From contig NC_036456.1 of NCBI RefSeq assembly GCF_002775205.1, forward strand, positions 13,853,463-13,917,462: a DNA stretch of 64,000 nucleotides, read 5' to 3'. A program made the translations under genes and the position numbers. Shown piece after piece: positions 24,775 through 37,970 of the stretch. The notes under the pieces are model-generated. The model saw only the letters and a program-made list of their open reading frames with translations. It made no database searches and was not told the DNA's origin. Source of the DNA: Xiphophorus maculatus (taxonomy: Eukaryota; Chordata; Actinopteri; Cyprinodontiformes; Poeciliidae). Numbering within the stretch: position 1 is the stretch's first letter; every line of letters begins with the position of its first letter.

Positions 24775-27700
24775 TTTTACTGTTGTTTGACAGAACTCAA
24801 AATATAACTAAAAATATTGCGTCATCACTAAGAAAAATCCTGCAAAAATCAAACCATGTTCATTTAAACATAATATTTGAATATGCTGTTAAAGAGCTTA
24901 GGTTTATTTATATTTACATTAAAATATAACCATATCTGAATGAACAGCTTTGAAGTAAAACATGTTTATTGTTCAAAACTTATGAAGATGTGGTTCACAC
25001 TTATATCATAAGGATTTCTTCAAATAACCAGATGAATGAAAGATGTACGTAAAAACTTATGCCTCTTTACTGCTATTTGGTATGTTGCATTTTTCTCACC
25101 ACTCAAAGATAAATAAGCACACAGTTCTCAAAGTGCAGTAATTCCTACAAAAGCAACAGAGGGCGCTGTAGCACAAGATGCTCTGGCAAAAAAGAAGGAC
25201 TGATCAGTAAAAGATGGAACATTTAAATAAATTGTTTGATTTAAGTTTGAAAACGGAACAATATTACTGGAGGAGATGTCTTTTTAAACATTTTTACACA
25301 AAGCACATTGTGAGTACAGGCATATAAACTCATGGAATCTAACAACAGAACTTGCTCAATAACTTTAGTTAATAATAAACTGTTGACAGAGTGCATGAAT
25401 GCTAATAAAAAAAGACAACCAGAAATACAGCTGAAAAAAGATACTTGTACACAAACTGCATAGAAAGACACTTAACCATTTTCCCTTACTGCCTCTTTGT
25501 TTGTCCTGAATTTTCACTGGACTCAAGCATACAGACTGTAATAAAAAGGCCTGTAATGCTCTCTGGAATATTTAGACAGAAATCTTAGATGTATTGCTCC
25601 ACCATGTGGACAAGCAATGCAGGTACTTTGCATCCTAACTGCTGCATGTCAATAAGTTGATCCAATCTGCTGCGTTTGTTTGGATAGAAAACTTTTAAAA
25701 TTAAATTGACTTATAATCTCAACTTTACCCCATTTTCTTATAGCTACAGTAGATTCAACCCATATGTGTGTACATGACTTACTGTCTGTCTGAATGATTG
25801 GATTACACTGATTTTTTTTTTTTTTTTTCTTTCTTGTTTTGTTTTGCTAAAGTGCCCTTAAGACATGATAGTAAATTGGTCCTTGTAAATGAACTGAAAT
25901 TAATTTAAGTGAACTTCCTACATGAAACTTCAATGCATTTTATGTTACAAATCTTATACAGAATTATTATGTAAGAGGCAAATCATAAACACTTGACCAT
26001 TAAAAACCTGTAGAGGGTAATTTAAAATTAAACCATAAACATTAGCAGCATTTACTTGCAATAATAGTTTTTCATGTCTATTTATGTCAAGTTCTGAAGA
26101 GGACAACTTAGCTATTGATTAAAACAAAAAGTAAATCTTAAATTTAAATCAGATTTTGTGAACATTTTTCACATTTGCTCATTTAGAAATGAGCAGCGCA
26201 GTGTTTGAGGCCTCCAAAAACTCATGTGCAGTCAAGTAAAATCCCCACATACAGTAAGCACTTACTCTAAGAAACACAAACAGAAAACAATTCACGGCTA
26301 AATATATCCCAGAGTGCCTGGAGAGTGAGTGAAAGTCAATATTATTGGGGCTCAGGGGTTGGGCAATATTTGCATTTCAAATGAGGCTCAGACAGTAGAG
26401 AAAGCGAGCATTCAGTCACAGAGACAAGAGCGAACGTGAACGGTGAAGCGAGCCAACCCATGACACGGCGCTGACAAACAGCCAGGACATTATGCTGAAA
26501 GAGAAACAGTGTTGAGGGGAAATGGGATAATTGATCCAAATTAGGAAAAAGTGACCCGAAGCACTTTGCAAGAGGCTGGTGTGAGAGAACAAATGAGAGC
26601 AGTGTTAACGCGTCATCACAAATAAAGATGGGGCTTACCTTCCATTCACTCAAATGAAGGGATCTGTGCAAGCCCACATTGAAAAAGCAGGTTTTTGCTT
26701 TACAGCATTTTAAATCCACACAACTCCATAACACAAATCACACTAATCTACACTGTGGTAGAAATGTACCACTGTAGTGGAAAGTAGCTGCTACAAAGAA
26801 GCTACTTTCCTTCGTAGCCTCTCCCCTATCTCCTCTTTTCATAGGTTCGACCTTCTAATATTTATTTCCTTGCTTGCGTTGCTGCTGTTGAGGGAAGGAT
26901 TACATGCCTGGCTTGGCCTACATCCTACAACTTCTGCTGATACCTCCGCCGCCACCACCCACTGCAGGAGGCCCCAGCATCTAGGGATACCAGCATGGCC
27001 CCGCTGTGGGTTTGCAAATGATCCAGCACCAGGCGCCAAGCGGTGCCACCCCATGAGTTTGGCCCTCCAGATACGCCTCTGGAAGGCCTTCGCCTGCACT
27101 AAAAGAACAGGATGACAGAGTTGCAACATAGCTTTTTAAAACACACATTAGATTACCTTTTAAGCCTGTTATGGTGGTCGTGGACCGTTTGTATATGCGG
27201 GAAGTGGATTACGACTGCTACCGAGACCAGACTTAAAGCCTGGATGTTTGGGAGTCTGTACAATCTTAAAAATGCTTAATTTCTTGACTGTAAGGTAATT
27301 GAGGGATTATTTTTGCATCACAAAATTTGAGAGCACAAAAATTGTTATCAAGTGATCCTTTATGAGGTAAATGCAGGTTGGGAAAATTTAATGCTGTCCC
27401 ACAGCAGTGTGTGACCAGGATGGGGAGAAAATGCCAAGCCGTTGTGCCTGTATGGCTCTCCCAGGCACAATTTAGGATGATCAAATGAAAGAATTGTCAA
27501 ATAGCCAAAATACCAAAACTAAATTTCAATCATCCAATCCAACAAATCGCACCAAACAAGTGTCAACAGCATGTTCTTTGGGACTGGACACTCAACTCTA
27601 CAGCTCAACCCATAATTATGTTCTTCTGACAAATATGCCACCATTTATGCTGTGTTTGAATTATGTGGCTTTGTTATTGTGTTTTAGAAATAATTTTCAC

Positions 27701-28335
27701 AAAGTGAAATAAATGTTTTATTAAAAAGTCAAAAGGTTTTACTGTAATTCTTATTCAAAATCAATCTTTTAAGAGCTCATCTTTACCACCAACCAAAGTC
27801 TCTCAGAGTTCAGCAGTAAATGTAAAGTATGAAGCTATAATTCAAACACTCATGCTTGATTGAAGAGGTGTTAATTACACTCATCATTGTCTTTGATTGA
27901 TTTTAATTTGTGCTTGGCTCATTTGACCCAGTTTTGTTGGAATGAAGTTGGCATATTCAGTGCAACATCAGACCAATTAAAAAAATCGACAATTTTTACC
28001 TGTTACAAATTTGTTTTTAACTTTTATTTTTGCCAAACTTGAGTATTTTGGGATCAAGAAGCACATTTCTATGTCAAGTGATCTGCCATCCACCAGTCTA
28101 ACAAAATTAGTCATTAACATCCAACAACAGCTGCAAAATCTTTTCCAAGCAACTTACTGAGTGGACCATAACCCTGAACAACATCTGCAAATCAAACTTG
28201 CCACTGTTATGGTCAGTGACTCAATAAGAAAAGAGAATAAGGGTAAAGAGGTAAAAAGGGGCAAAATGGGGCAAAAAGGAAAGGATTTGCATCTTGCATA
28301 CAATTAACATAAAATTTGAGACAACCAAAACATCA
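24775..28335. other. Intergenic, no gene recognised
   Basis: Mostly AT-rich with a T run at 25811-25829. A GC-richer island at 26850-27115 is open for about 100 codons on both strands (see findings) but resembles nothing I know. No splice-consistent gene seen. Confidence 0.4.
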
Positions 28336-28529
28336 TAGCAACAGTCAGACATGGAAAAGCCAATATGATGGTCTGTGGCTGATTTGCTGCGTTAGAACCT
28401 AATTGACTGGGTTTACTTTATGGTAATGATGAACTCTGTATTCAAAAAATATATTTCTAATATTTTAAAAAATCTAACAGAATCCTATTTTCATGCATAA
28501 AATCTTGATGAAGAATATGTGGCCATCAT

Positions 28530-28604
28530 CCGTCCATCCATCCATCCATCCATCCATCCATCCATCCATCCATCCATCCATCCATCCATCCATCCATCCA
28601 TCCA
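28530..28604. repeat. (CCAT)n microsatellite
   Basis: About 18 tandem CCAT units. The 87-codon open frame across it (Ser-Ile-His-Pro repeats) is an artefact of the 4-bp repeat. Confidence 0.95.
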
Positions 28605-28745
28605 TTTTCTGTTCACCCTTTGTCCCTAATGGGGTCGGGAGGGTTGCTGGTGCCTATCTCCAGCTACGTTCCGGGCGAGAGGCGGGGTACATCGTCCCAG
28701 TTCATAACTCTAGTGTGCTTGATGTTAAACTCAAGCATAACGGAT
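28605..28745. repeat. Dispersed fish repeat fragment joined to the CCAT array
   Basis: 'ggtgcctatctccagctac....cgggcgagaggcggggtaca' is a sequence commonly found next to CATC/CCAT arrays in fish genomes. It probably belongs to a dispersed retroelement. Class not determined. Confidence 0.5.
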
Positions 28746-28939
28746 GTATGAGGTGAGACAATGGTTTAAAGCCCATCATCAGATCTACATCTGAATCCCA
28801 AAAAATATATATTTTGAGTGACCTAGTCAAAGTCTAGACCCAACATCACCTCAGATGCAGTGATGTGACTTTAAACACAGCGTTCTTGCTGTAAGCCTCT
28901 CCAATTTGGCTGAATTGAAACAATTCGTCAAAAAATTAA

Positions 28940-31900
28940 GCAGATAAACATTCAATTCTAACAAAATATGCAAAAGAAAAAAAAATAAAGCTTTCCTATA
29001 ACATTTCTATTTTCAGTCAGAGGTTTTGAGCTTTGCATTAGTCACACCAGCTCCTTCACAGCAGGTGTGCCTGAATTACTAGCTTGATGCAACATACGAA
29101 CAAACAAACATGGGTTTGTTCATAGTGTGAGACTTTGGTGCTCCACTCCAACTCACGACATTTAAGTTCCTAATTGTCATCAGTAGTCACTAGTTAGCAA
29201 ATCCTCCACAATTACTCATGAGGTGTAAGGTGACTATTCTCCGGTATTGTGTAAGTAATATTCTGTGACAAACGTTGTCCTTCTCACAAGGTCTTTTTTA
29301 TATGTATATCTATATCTCTTTCTATATATATATACCTCTTGTAGTACTTCCCACCTAATCTTAATGTTTCCTCTGTTCTCTTCAATCACTGAGGGTTTTC
29401 TTTTGTTCTGGCAGGACAAACTTTAAGCTCTTAATTGCAGGTGGTGCTTGTATGCTTTTTTCCCAATCTCAACCTCTTTTGTTCACACTGCTGTGGGAGA
29501 AACAAAGGTTCCCTTTTTTTCCCTTTTTGCTCCTTGTTCTGACTCTTAGAAGTAGTGTGAGGACAAGGAAAGGATTAAGTCAACATTTCTCATGACCTCT
29601 GGTGACTTTGGGTTGAAGGGGAAACCTGCATGGCGCTTTCATGGGAAATTATCCAACCAGCGAATGTGACCGATATCCCAAACAAAAAAACGGCTAACTA
29701 TAAATATAAGATTTATATTTCAGAAGCCAGTGAAGAAGTGGAGCGCTAACTCTGAAAAGTGCTGCTCTGAAACTCCTGCTGAGACTGAAGGAGTCATACT
29801 GCTACGGTTATCTGTTGTTGTTCATTTGTTTCCCATTACACAAGCTCCATTTTGGCTAATTACTCTTGACAGTAACTTTTCCCTGCGGTGTTGAATAGAT
29901 CTAATTAACGACTGCAGGCAAGACGGAGGCTCGCTGCCCTGCTGCAGTCATTTTCAAACGCCAATAAATACTCAAAGCTACCCTGAATCAAATTTCTGAT
30001 GCCTGTATTTTTTTTCTTTCATGCCTTTCATATTTCAAATTTTTCGTTCACTTTGTTACCTTAGGAGATGTTATTACTGAAAGTGTTGTTTTGTTGAAAA
30101 ATCTTAAGGAAAACCTTTTTCTTTCCATTTATTTTTTAGGATGGCCGTTTTGACCCTAGCTCTTTAGGCCGTTCAAGTACTTTTCTCGCTCCATGCCACT
30201 CAACATTAGACTTTTGGAGGGGAGAGAGATCTGATGCGAATGTCTCACAAGTGAGCGCCGTGCAGCACGATGCAGTGGAGCAAATCACCTGGACTATCTG
30301 ATTAACAGAGTGAAAATGTTCCTTATCACCGATTATTTCAAACCTCCATGCAAATGAAGCAACAGCTAGAGAGGAGATTAGAGTTGATTAAGGCGGGGAT
30401 GGATTTCTTCATGTATGTGCGTATTCCTGCCAACAAGCCAGAACACCAGATTTACCGGATTAGCAAATCGTTGGAATAGTCACGGATTGCTTCAAATTCC
30501 AAGTTTGTATTCTGCTAAGTTTGGATGAATGTTTATTTAAATTCAAAGCATAAACATAATCATAAGCTTAATAATTAAGCAGCTGTAAGATCTGCAGTGA
30601 TATTAAGTATTTGGAATAATTGTTGCTTTATATCTACTTGCCAACTAAAGCAGCTATGGATAGTAGAGTACTTTTCCAATTTTGAGTAAACACCACCAAA
30701 TGAAACTATTGTGCTCAATGTATATCAGAGTTAGTGATAATTAAAACATAACAAGAATCCTAAGACATATCAAGGATTAAGTTGACTACCAGCATGACTG
30801 TATCAACTCACCATCTTGGCTCCTATTACTTGGGTTGTACAACTGCGATTTAAAAAACGGCTTCCTGTTTGGACTCAAAAGAAAGCAGAAGAATTTCATC
30901 TCAGATTAATTAGATTAAATAAAATATTTTTAAATCCCTTAGAGAAATTAAATGTAGCATCTCAAAGCCTCTTCAAAGAGTCATAAGACGTTGAAGGCTG
31001 TAGCAGGCACAATTTGCTGCAGCAGTCTGTTTTTCAGCAGATGTGAAAACGTCTCTGGCTGAAGACAGTCTGTTGTTGCATTGCAGTCTCACGAGGAAGC
31101 TGATCTGGGTTGTCCATAACGTTCATTATTTTCAGGAAGCACTCGGCTTACACTTACACTGGATTTTGCTTCGGGGGAACCAGAGTAAAAGAGGTTTAAT
31201 TGTAAATGCATAATAGTTTTCAGATTTTCTTTAGGACATGGTATTTCAATATGTATTGAATGCTGAAATTTGAGTTTGAACAGAGAAAAAATGTCAAAAC
31301 ACTAGCTATTATTACCCTATGAAATGTAATATGTTTTAGACGGTTTGACTCTAAAGTTGTATTCTACCCATTTTAGAAACAGAGATTAACTGAATTTTAT
31401 ATTATAATATTGCGATAGTATTGGTTAAACATGATCCACTGTGAACCCTTGTTAATATCTAACTTTTCCCTTGTTTCCTTTTCCCGTTTTAAAAAGACAA
31501 CTCATGTCTCATGCTGGTAAAAGTCACAACTCTGAGCTGAGAACAGTATTTTCAGTCAGCCCTTTGGCTTTAATTTGACATGCAGTGTGTAATAAATGCA
31601 TGGATGGCAAAAACCATGGGGGCTGCTGTTGAGGGGCTGGTGTTTGTGTGTTTCCATGCCCCTGATATGAATCTGGGGATGTGCAGGAGTTTGATCACCC
31701 CTACTTCCATCAGCACCTGCTTGCAGAAAACCAAATAATTACCTGCACACAAATGTGGGTGGTGGTCCTTATCTGAAACCAGTTGCAGTGAAGCCTGATG
31801 GAATCACTGCTGTTGCCCAAGGCCTTGCTCATTTTTTCTAACATGATGGGAAGAAGAAGATTTGCTAAGGTGACAAAGTCATCAAAGTTCCTGGATGCGT

Positions 31901-34900
31901 TGTAGAGTGATTGTTTAAAGTTTTAACCTCTAATTAGTTAATAATAATTTAGTTTCATATTAACTTAACCACCGTCATTATGAATGTGATAAAATCCTTT
32001 TTTCTCATATGTGGATGTGGTGGTTATTGTTGTAGCACAGCGTTTCTAGACCCTGAATATGACTTTCTCTGGATATCCCAGTTGGTTCCTTCCCACTGTC
32101 CAAAAAGTTTGCAATTTGATCAATAACTGATTCAAAATGAGCTACTAATTAGCAATAGTTAGTTTCTCTTCTGTATGTGCCCCTTAAGACTTTTTACATG
32201 TAGCTTATGAACTTAGATTTATGCCCAATTCCCTTTTCGGCCAAGAAAAACATGTTAAAAATGTGATCTTTGTCAGTCAATATGTCCTTTCTAAATTTAG
32301 CCATAACGAAGACATTGAAAATCAGGCTTGCTTGGCATGCTTGAAACAATAGAAAATTGAAACATTTTCTTTGAAACAACACATGTAATTAGTTTAGGAC
32401 TGAGTTAAAAATCATTGGGGTGAAAAAGATTTATAAGGTCAAAAAATAACCAAGTTTTGCATTTATTTATAACAAAGCTAATAACATAATTTTGCTAATA
32501 ACATGGCAAAGTTATTGGGAGTTTTAAAGCAGCTAAAAATTTCTAATTTAAATCTTTAATTAAGCTGTTATCAGCTGTTCACAAAGTCAGCTGCACTGGT
32601 TTTGTTGAATTAGAAAAAAACCTCAAATGGATTAAACTATAATTTTAGCACCAAACAACGGATTCTGTTTCAAGTCGCTGTTGCTTTTTTACAGTTTCTT
32701 GAACAAATGTTTTTCAGATACTAGATGCTCCAAATAGCTTTAAATCCTGACACTTCTTTTGTCCTGTATTTTTCCAATTTTATTTTGCTGCCCTAAATTG
32801 ACATTCTGTTCATCGGTTTTTAAGTATTTTTAATTCCTGAACTCAATAAAAGCATGTTTTGTACAATAAAACTCAAGCCATTTTTAAGAGGGGGATCTTT
32901 GTGTCCTTGGTTTGACTGAAAGGAAACCAGATCGGTTCTTGCAATTCTGGCCCGTCCTGCTCCAGAAGTTTCTTTCCACCTGTTTAAATCCCGTTCCACC
33001 CACCTCTTTAAATGCACAGCAGGAGATACACACAACTGGGCGGGACTCCCCGGGTCCAAACAATACTGACCATTCGCTGAGCACAAGGGGGAAAAAAGTG
33101 AGGATTACAAACGTTAGTTTTTCTGGGTCATTCAACTAGAAAATAGAGCTCCTGAATAGTTGCTTGAACCAGTATAAGGAATGGTCATTAAATCACAGAG
33201 GGTGTAGTAAAGAGAACCACCAAGTGGAAAGAATATAGGCATGAAGAAAAGTGAGTGGAAAATAAAATCTGCCTATGGATAAACTTTTATTTTTTATTTT
33301 TTGCATGACTTATATCCAGGTTGTCTCTTAACAGCTCTCAGGCTGCATTAATTTGTTCTGCTGTGTGGAGGCAAGGAGGGAAACAGTGATGATGAGTGAT
33401 TTGCCCTATTCTGACACAAAAATTGATGCGCTTTTGTCCACACACCAACACAAAAACTTAGGCTGATGAGCGTACTTACACATTAACTCATATAAAGTTT
33501 GATCTGTCTTCATTCTTTTTCCCGCAGCTATAAATTATTCATGAGATTGGGTCTCTCGAGCGGTTCTCCCTTTAGGAATCTATAAATCATTTGTACACTT
33601 CCTGCCAAGTTATGACACTGCAAGTATTGAGATGGATGACAATTATAGTTCAGCTGTGTTTGGTATAATCTATTCAACAGAATATACAACATCCTGCGCG
33701 CACACATTTACGTTTTAAACTGATAAATGCACATTGCTTAAAGGTCGCCCTTTAAAAAGTATTGTCACCGCTCTTGGATGTTTCTCCCTTTAGTTGTTTT
33801 GAAAATGAAATCATGTTTAATATAATTAGATTTTTACTGTAACAACTACGGTAAATGTCAAAGTAAAAAACGAATTTTACAAAATAAAATGAATTAACTG
33901 AAAAATATAAAAGGATAAATATTCTCCATTTTCCTTTAAGAAACGGCTCAAAATCTTAGGTTGTTTGGGGATCAGCACGAACAACTCAACTTTGAGCCCA
34001 GTTGACTTGGCAACATCAAAACATTTATCTTGCTGTTTTTTAAACATTATTTTGATGTATGCTGAATAAGATTGTCTTCCAGGATTTGGTAGCACTGTGG
34101 TTTTCTGCATTTATTTTTGCGGTATGTACGCTGATGATATAGAACTTCATATTTCTGAGTAGCTACTCAGATATACCGCACCCGAATCTGTGAGTTGAAG
34201 AATCCATAGAAATGTGTCGAAATGTCCCCAAGCAGAAAAGATAGAAGTCAGTTATTTGTGGTCCGTAAATCATGGACTCAGCTGGGCTGATTTGGGGCCT
34301 AAAGACGACAGACCAAGCAGAACGCGATGGAATCGAAATAGGGTCAGGCATGAATTTTAACAAGCACATAAAGTACAGTGATAAACAAGACCTCTTCCAC
34401 AAAATACTACCAGAATAAACTTGTTTTCAGTTTTCCTGTATCTTTACAAGCTTTTTAGGTGGTGTATGGTTTTGGTGCATCACCACATACATGTACCTGA
34501 TGATGAAGATGACATACTGTATATCTGGTGATTAGTCTGATGGCAAAAAAATAATAATTTTCTCTCATCAGAGCAGTAAACTTGCCTCTAAAGTGTTTCC
34601 TGTTTGATTTTGGGTAGTTCCAGGTGAAATTTCATATGGGCTTTTTTTTTTTTTTTTTTGCTTCTCTTTTGTTCAGAGAACTGGAGAACTGGTGAGACTG
34701 GTTGACTCACCAGTTTGTGAAGATGGACCGATCTTGACGGTTTTAGTAAAGTGCTGTACTTTTTCCGTTAATAATGGATTTAACTATAAGCTCCATGTTA
34801 TGTCCAGTGAGTTTGAAATCTTTTTTTCTAGCTGTCTTCTGACTGACACTTTTCAGTGAGCTTTTGTCAAAGTTCCTGAGTTTGGACCTCAGAGACTCAG

Positions 34901-35780
34901 ATGTTTTCACAATACAGTCACTCGACATGCAACAGCTGCTGTTTAGCAATCTCCATTTCACTAACTGTGACGCTACTGATAAAGCTGCTGGATAGCTATA
35001 AAATCCAAACCCTGACATATATTTAATGAACTGATATGAGTAAAAAATTAAATAAAATTTTTTTCATTTTTGCAAGAGATTTTACTTACAAAGGTTTCCA
35101 AATAAATGGATGCATCTTTTAAAGAACACTGGAATCTCTAAATGAGACAAGGATGGTATTATTGTTGTTATCGCATGACTCTGTCGACTCTATTTAAACC
35201 GTGGAATGTGCTGCATTCTGGCTTTCGCACATCACCGCAAACCATTTAAAAAAACCCTGATGTGCGTTGCAAAATCTGATAATCGGATGCATTTCACAGC
35301 TGAGTTTTAGGGAATTTTTATTGTAAGAACATAGCATATTGGAGAATCTTTTACCCTTAAGCCAATATTTGTTGTATTTCTGTAAAAAAAATGGATAAGT
35401 CTCAAACAAGATACTTGTAATTGTGTCCATTGATGATGAAAACTTGGTTCCCTGTTCGAACACAAATCATTGCAATACTTTGGATTACAGTATTTAATTA
35501 TTTGCATATTTTCATTAGTTAGTGCCTATGTGACTTTTACTGTTATATCCTCTGTGTGGTGATTGGTCAGATGTTTGTTGGCATGTTTTTGGACAACAAT
35601 ATTGATGTTTTACTTTAGTTAGTCTTTTTCCACTATCCAGTCTGTATCCACAGATAACATAGATACTTCTGAGGAGATTTTGTCAGACAGAGTGGAAAAT
35701 TACTTACATTTGTGTGATTCTTCATAAAATACCTACACAGAGCATCAAATAGTCGTTTACTACAGTTGCTGTGTTTTCCC
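28940..35780. other. Gene-poor interval
   Basis: No coding exon recognised. Short TA-rich stretch near 29299-29331. Within it, 29880-30480 has a less AT-biased, motif-rich texture (TAATTA at 29902-29907, octamer ATGCAAAT at 30348-30355) that could be conserved non-coding DNA. Another such block is 33520-33660. This is texture only, not conservation evidence. Confidence 0.35.
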
Positions 35781-35786
35781 TTTTCA

Positions 35787-35821
35787 TGTTACTTTACTTT
35801 ACTTTACTTTACTTTACTTTT
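35787..35821. repeat. (ACTTT)n pentanucleotide repeat
   Basis: About six to seven tandem ACTTT units. Confidence 0.9.
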
Positions 35822-35905
35822 TGTCCTGTCCTGCATTTTATCAAGGAGGCGTCCTGTCATAGAGCTGGCCTTCCTGATGAACTTACCTCACCGTTTTTAC
35901 CTTAA
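35822..35905 (-). pseudogene. Small LINE 3' fragment
   Basis: The minus strand reads FIRKASSMTGR, matching the 'LIRKASS' segment near the C terminus of fish LINE reverse transcriptases. Only about 80 bp remains next to the pentanucleotide array. Confidence 0.55.
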
Positions 35906-37079
35906 GTTTGTTTTCCATATCAAACGTCAATAAAATACATTGAAGTTTGTGATCATGATGTGAGTAGGCGTGAATAAGTGTGAATCCCTTTACAAGGCAT
36001 AGTGCCTGTCATAAATGTGTCAGGGAATCTTAAGATCCAGGGCTGATTCAGGCACAGCAGGCATTTTGTTGTGTGAAAGTGCTTGTCGCTCAGATGAAAG
36101 GTGTCACTGTGAATTTAGAAGTTAAACTGACAAATTTAACTGTTTTCTACATGTTATGTACAATTATCTGAAAATTCCCCTGTGATTTTCTCAGTTGGCA
36201 TCTTCTAACAAACAGCTCCTTTTATGGTTTTTTACATGTTAAGCTTTTGTTGTAGTAAGGCCGCCCATCACCATTCTTTGCCGGAGAGGCAGTTGGGTTT
36301 CAGAGGCCTTCAGAATCACTGTTTTCATGGTTTAAGCCTTTCATCTCGTTGCTGGTTGAGGAAGTGCCATGCTGTTATTGAGAGAGGTGTTGTTTCCCCT
36401 TATAACGTGTCTCCATTGTTGGGGAAGGGTGTTGAAACTCCTGGGTCGCTGTAGGAAACAAAATCAATCCCATCAGGACAAGGTCCAGAACATGATTTTA
36501 CAATGTTTTGTTTGAAATGAGATGTTTCAGCTGGTTCCCATCGAGGGGTAGACTTCTTGTATGGCCTCCATGTCAGAGAAGATCAAAGTGGATCCTCACG
36601 GAAAAGGGAGACATATGTGTTACTTTAGATTTGGAAGCAAATCCAGTAACACAAATTAAAATAAACAACCTCAGCTGTTTTTGTCACACCACTTTGTATT
36701 AAAAATACTCAAAACTAAAATTACTTCCACTTGACCCAGTAAAAAACATAATTTCTCAAAAGACAAGATTAAAAATCACATTACTACTACATAAAATACA
36801 TTAAAATAAAATTTCCTGGGTAAAATGGACCACCACTGCTCAAAGAGTGTGTATTAAAGGATGAGGGTGGGCAGGATGGGAAGCAGATAAATGCAGTGTT
36901 TTTGTTTCAGTCTGTGGCTCTGATGGTGTAGGGTGACATCAGTCGCCCTTTGAGATGTTCTTTGTCTTCTTCCTTTAAATGCCCCAGATCAGGAAACATG
37001 CTTCTTGTTCACTCATTGAATCAAAAACAAACCATGTATGTATGTGAGCAGTGAAACTAGGCTGCCAATATTACTACAA

Positions 37080-37700
37080 GAAGTCACAAAAGAACCCAGG
37101 ACAATATCAAAAGCACTGCAGGCCCAACTCACAATTAAGGCCAATGTTCAAGATTCAATAACGGGAGAGAATGGACAAAAAATTGCAATCAAGCATAGAG
37201 TTCAAAGGTGAAAACCACAGTTGACCAAATAGAACACAAAAGCCCATCTCATATTAGAAAAATTATGAGATCTCCTATGTGTTTTGGAGAAATACTGTAA
37301 GGAATGATAGGACAAATGTGGAAAGACTTTGTCTTTTTGTTTTGGTTCAGAGCTGGTATTCTGAACCAAAACAAAAAGACAAAGTCTTTCCACTTGTGTC
37401 CCATCAATCCTTAGAGTGAAAGAATACCAGCGCCATAAACATAGCCAAACATGGTAGTGGAAGTGTGAAGGTCTGGGGTTACTTTGCTGTATCAGACCCA
37501 GCATCAGCTGCATGTATTTGATGAAACCATGAACGCTGTTTTCTTAGCCTTAGATCCTAAAGAAGAATGTCTGGCTATCATTTTATGACCTTAAGCACAA
37601 TTAGGCTATGCAGAATAATTGTGTATTGATGATCTGAATTATGCAAAAAGGAAAACCAAAAGAAATCTGTATGGAGGCAAATGCTTTGTGCCTTATAAGA
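37080..37700 (+). pseudogene. Decayed Tc1-like copy containing a 33-bp perfect hairpin
   Basis: Pieces match a Tc1-like transposase. 'NPRTISKALQAQLTIKANVQ' is the helix-turn-helix region, then a degraded 'RKP.LTK.NTKAHL', then after the hairpin 'KHGSGSVKVWGYFAVSDP'. Stops are frequent. The hairpin at 37318-37393 replaces the normal internal order and is not part of the family. Confidence 0.7.
37318..37393. repeat. Perfect inverted repeat, 33-bp arms, 10-bp loop
   Basis: Arms 37318-37350 and 37361-37393 are exact reverse complements around loop agctggtatt. Created inside the Tc1 relic. Confidence 0.95.
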
Positions 37701-37912
37701 ATGAAATGGAATGAATTTTGTGAAATATCAAGTCCACTCAAAGTGTATCAAAAATGCATGTCACTTTTATTATGCTGCAGTGTGTGTGCATTGAGATGAA
37801 AGTTGCCGTTTCTGATTCTCAGGTCATTGAATATTCTACTACTGCCTCATATCACCCCAGATATAAAGATTAATTGACTACATAGAGGAAATTAAAATGT
37901 TCTATATGCAGT

Positions 37913-37970
37913 TTATTGAGTATATTGCTCTATTACACTAACCCTAACCCTAGAGCAATATACTCAATAA
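37913..37970. repeat. Perfect inverted repeat with telomere-like loop
   Basis: Arms 37913-37932 and 37951-37970 (20 bp) are exact reverse complements. The 18-bp loop plus arm edge reads ctaaccctaaccctag, i.e. more than two CCCTAA telomere-type units. Confidence 0.9.

Larger units (their letters stand above)
28340..28930 (+). pseudogene. Decayed Tc1-like copy interrupted by a repeat insertion
   Basis: 'catggaaaagccaatatgatggtctgtggctgatttgctgc' is a degraded 'KHGGSMMVWG.FAA' block. After an unrelated insertion, 'gacctagtcaaagtctagac' continues the 'WPSQSPDLN' block. The intervening 28500-28760 holds the CCAT microsatellite and another repeat, so the Tc1 copy predates that insertion. Confidence 0.6.

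Noticed and set aside
28493-28756. Open frame with Ser-Ile-His-Pro repeats
   Set aside because: Direct product of the CCAT microsatellite.
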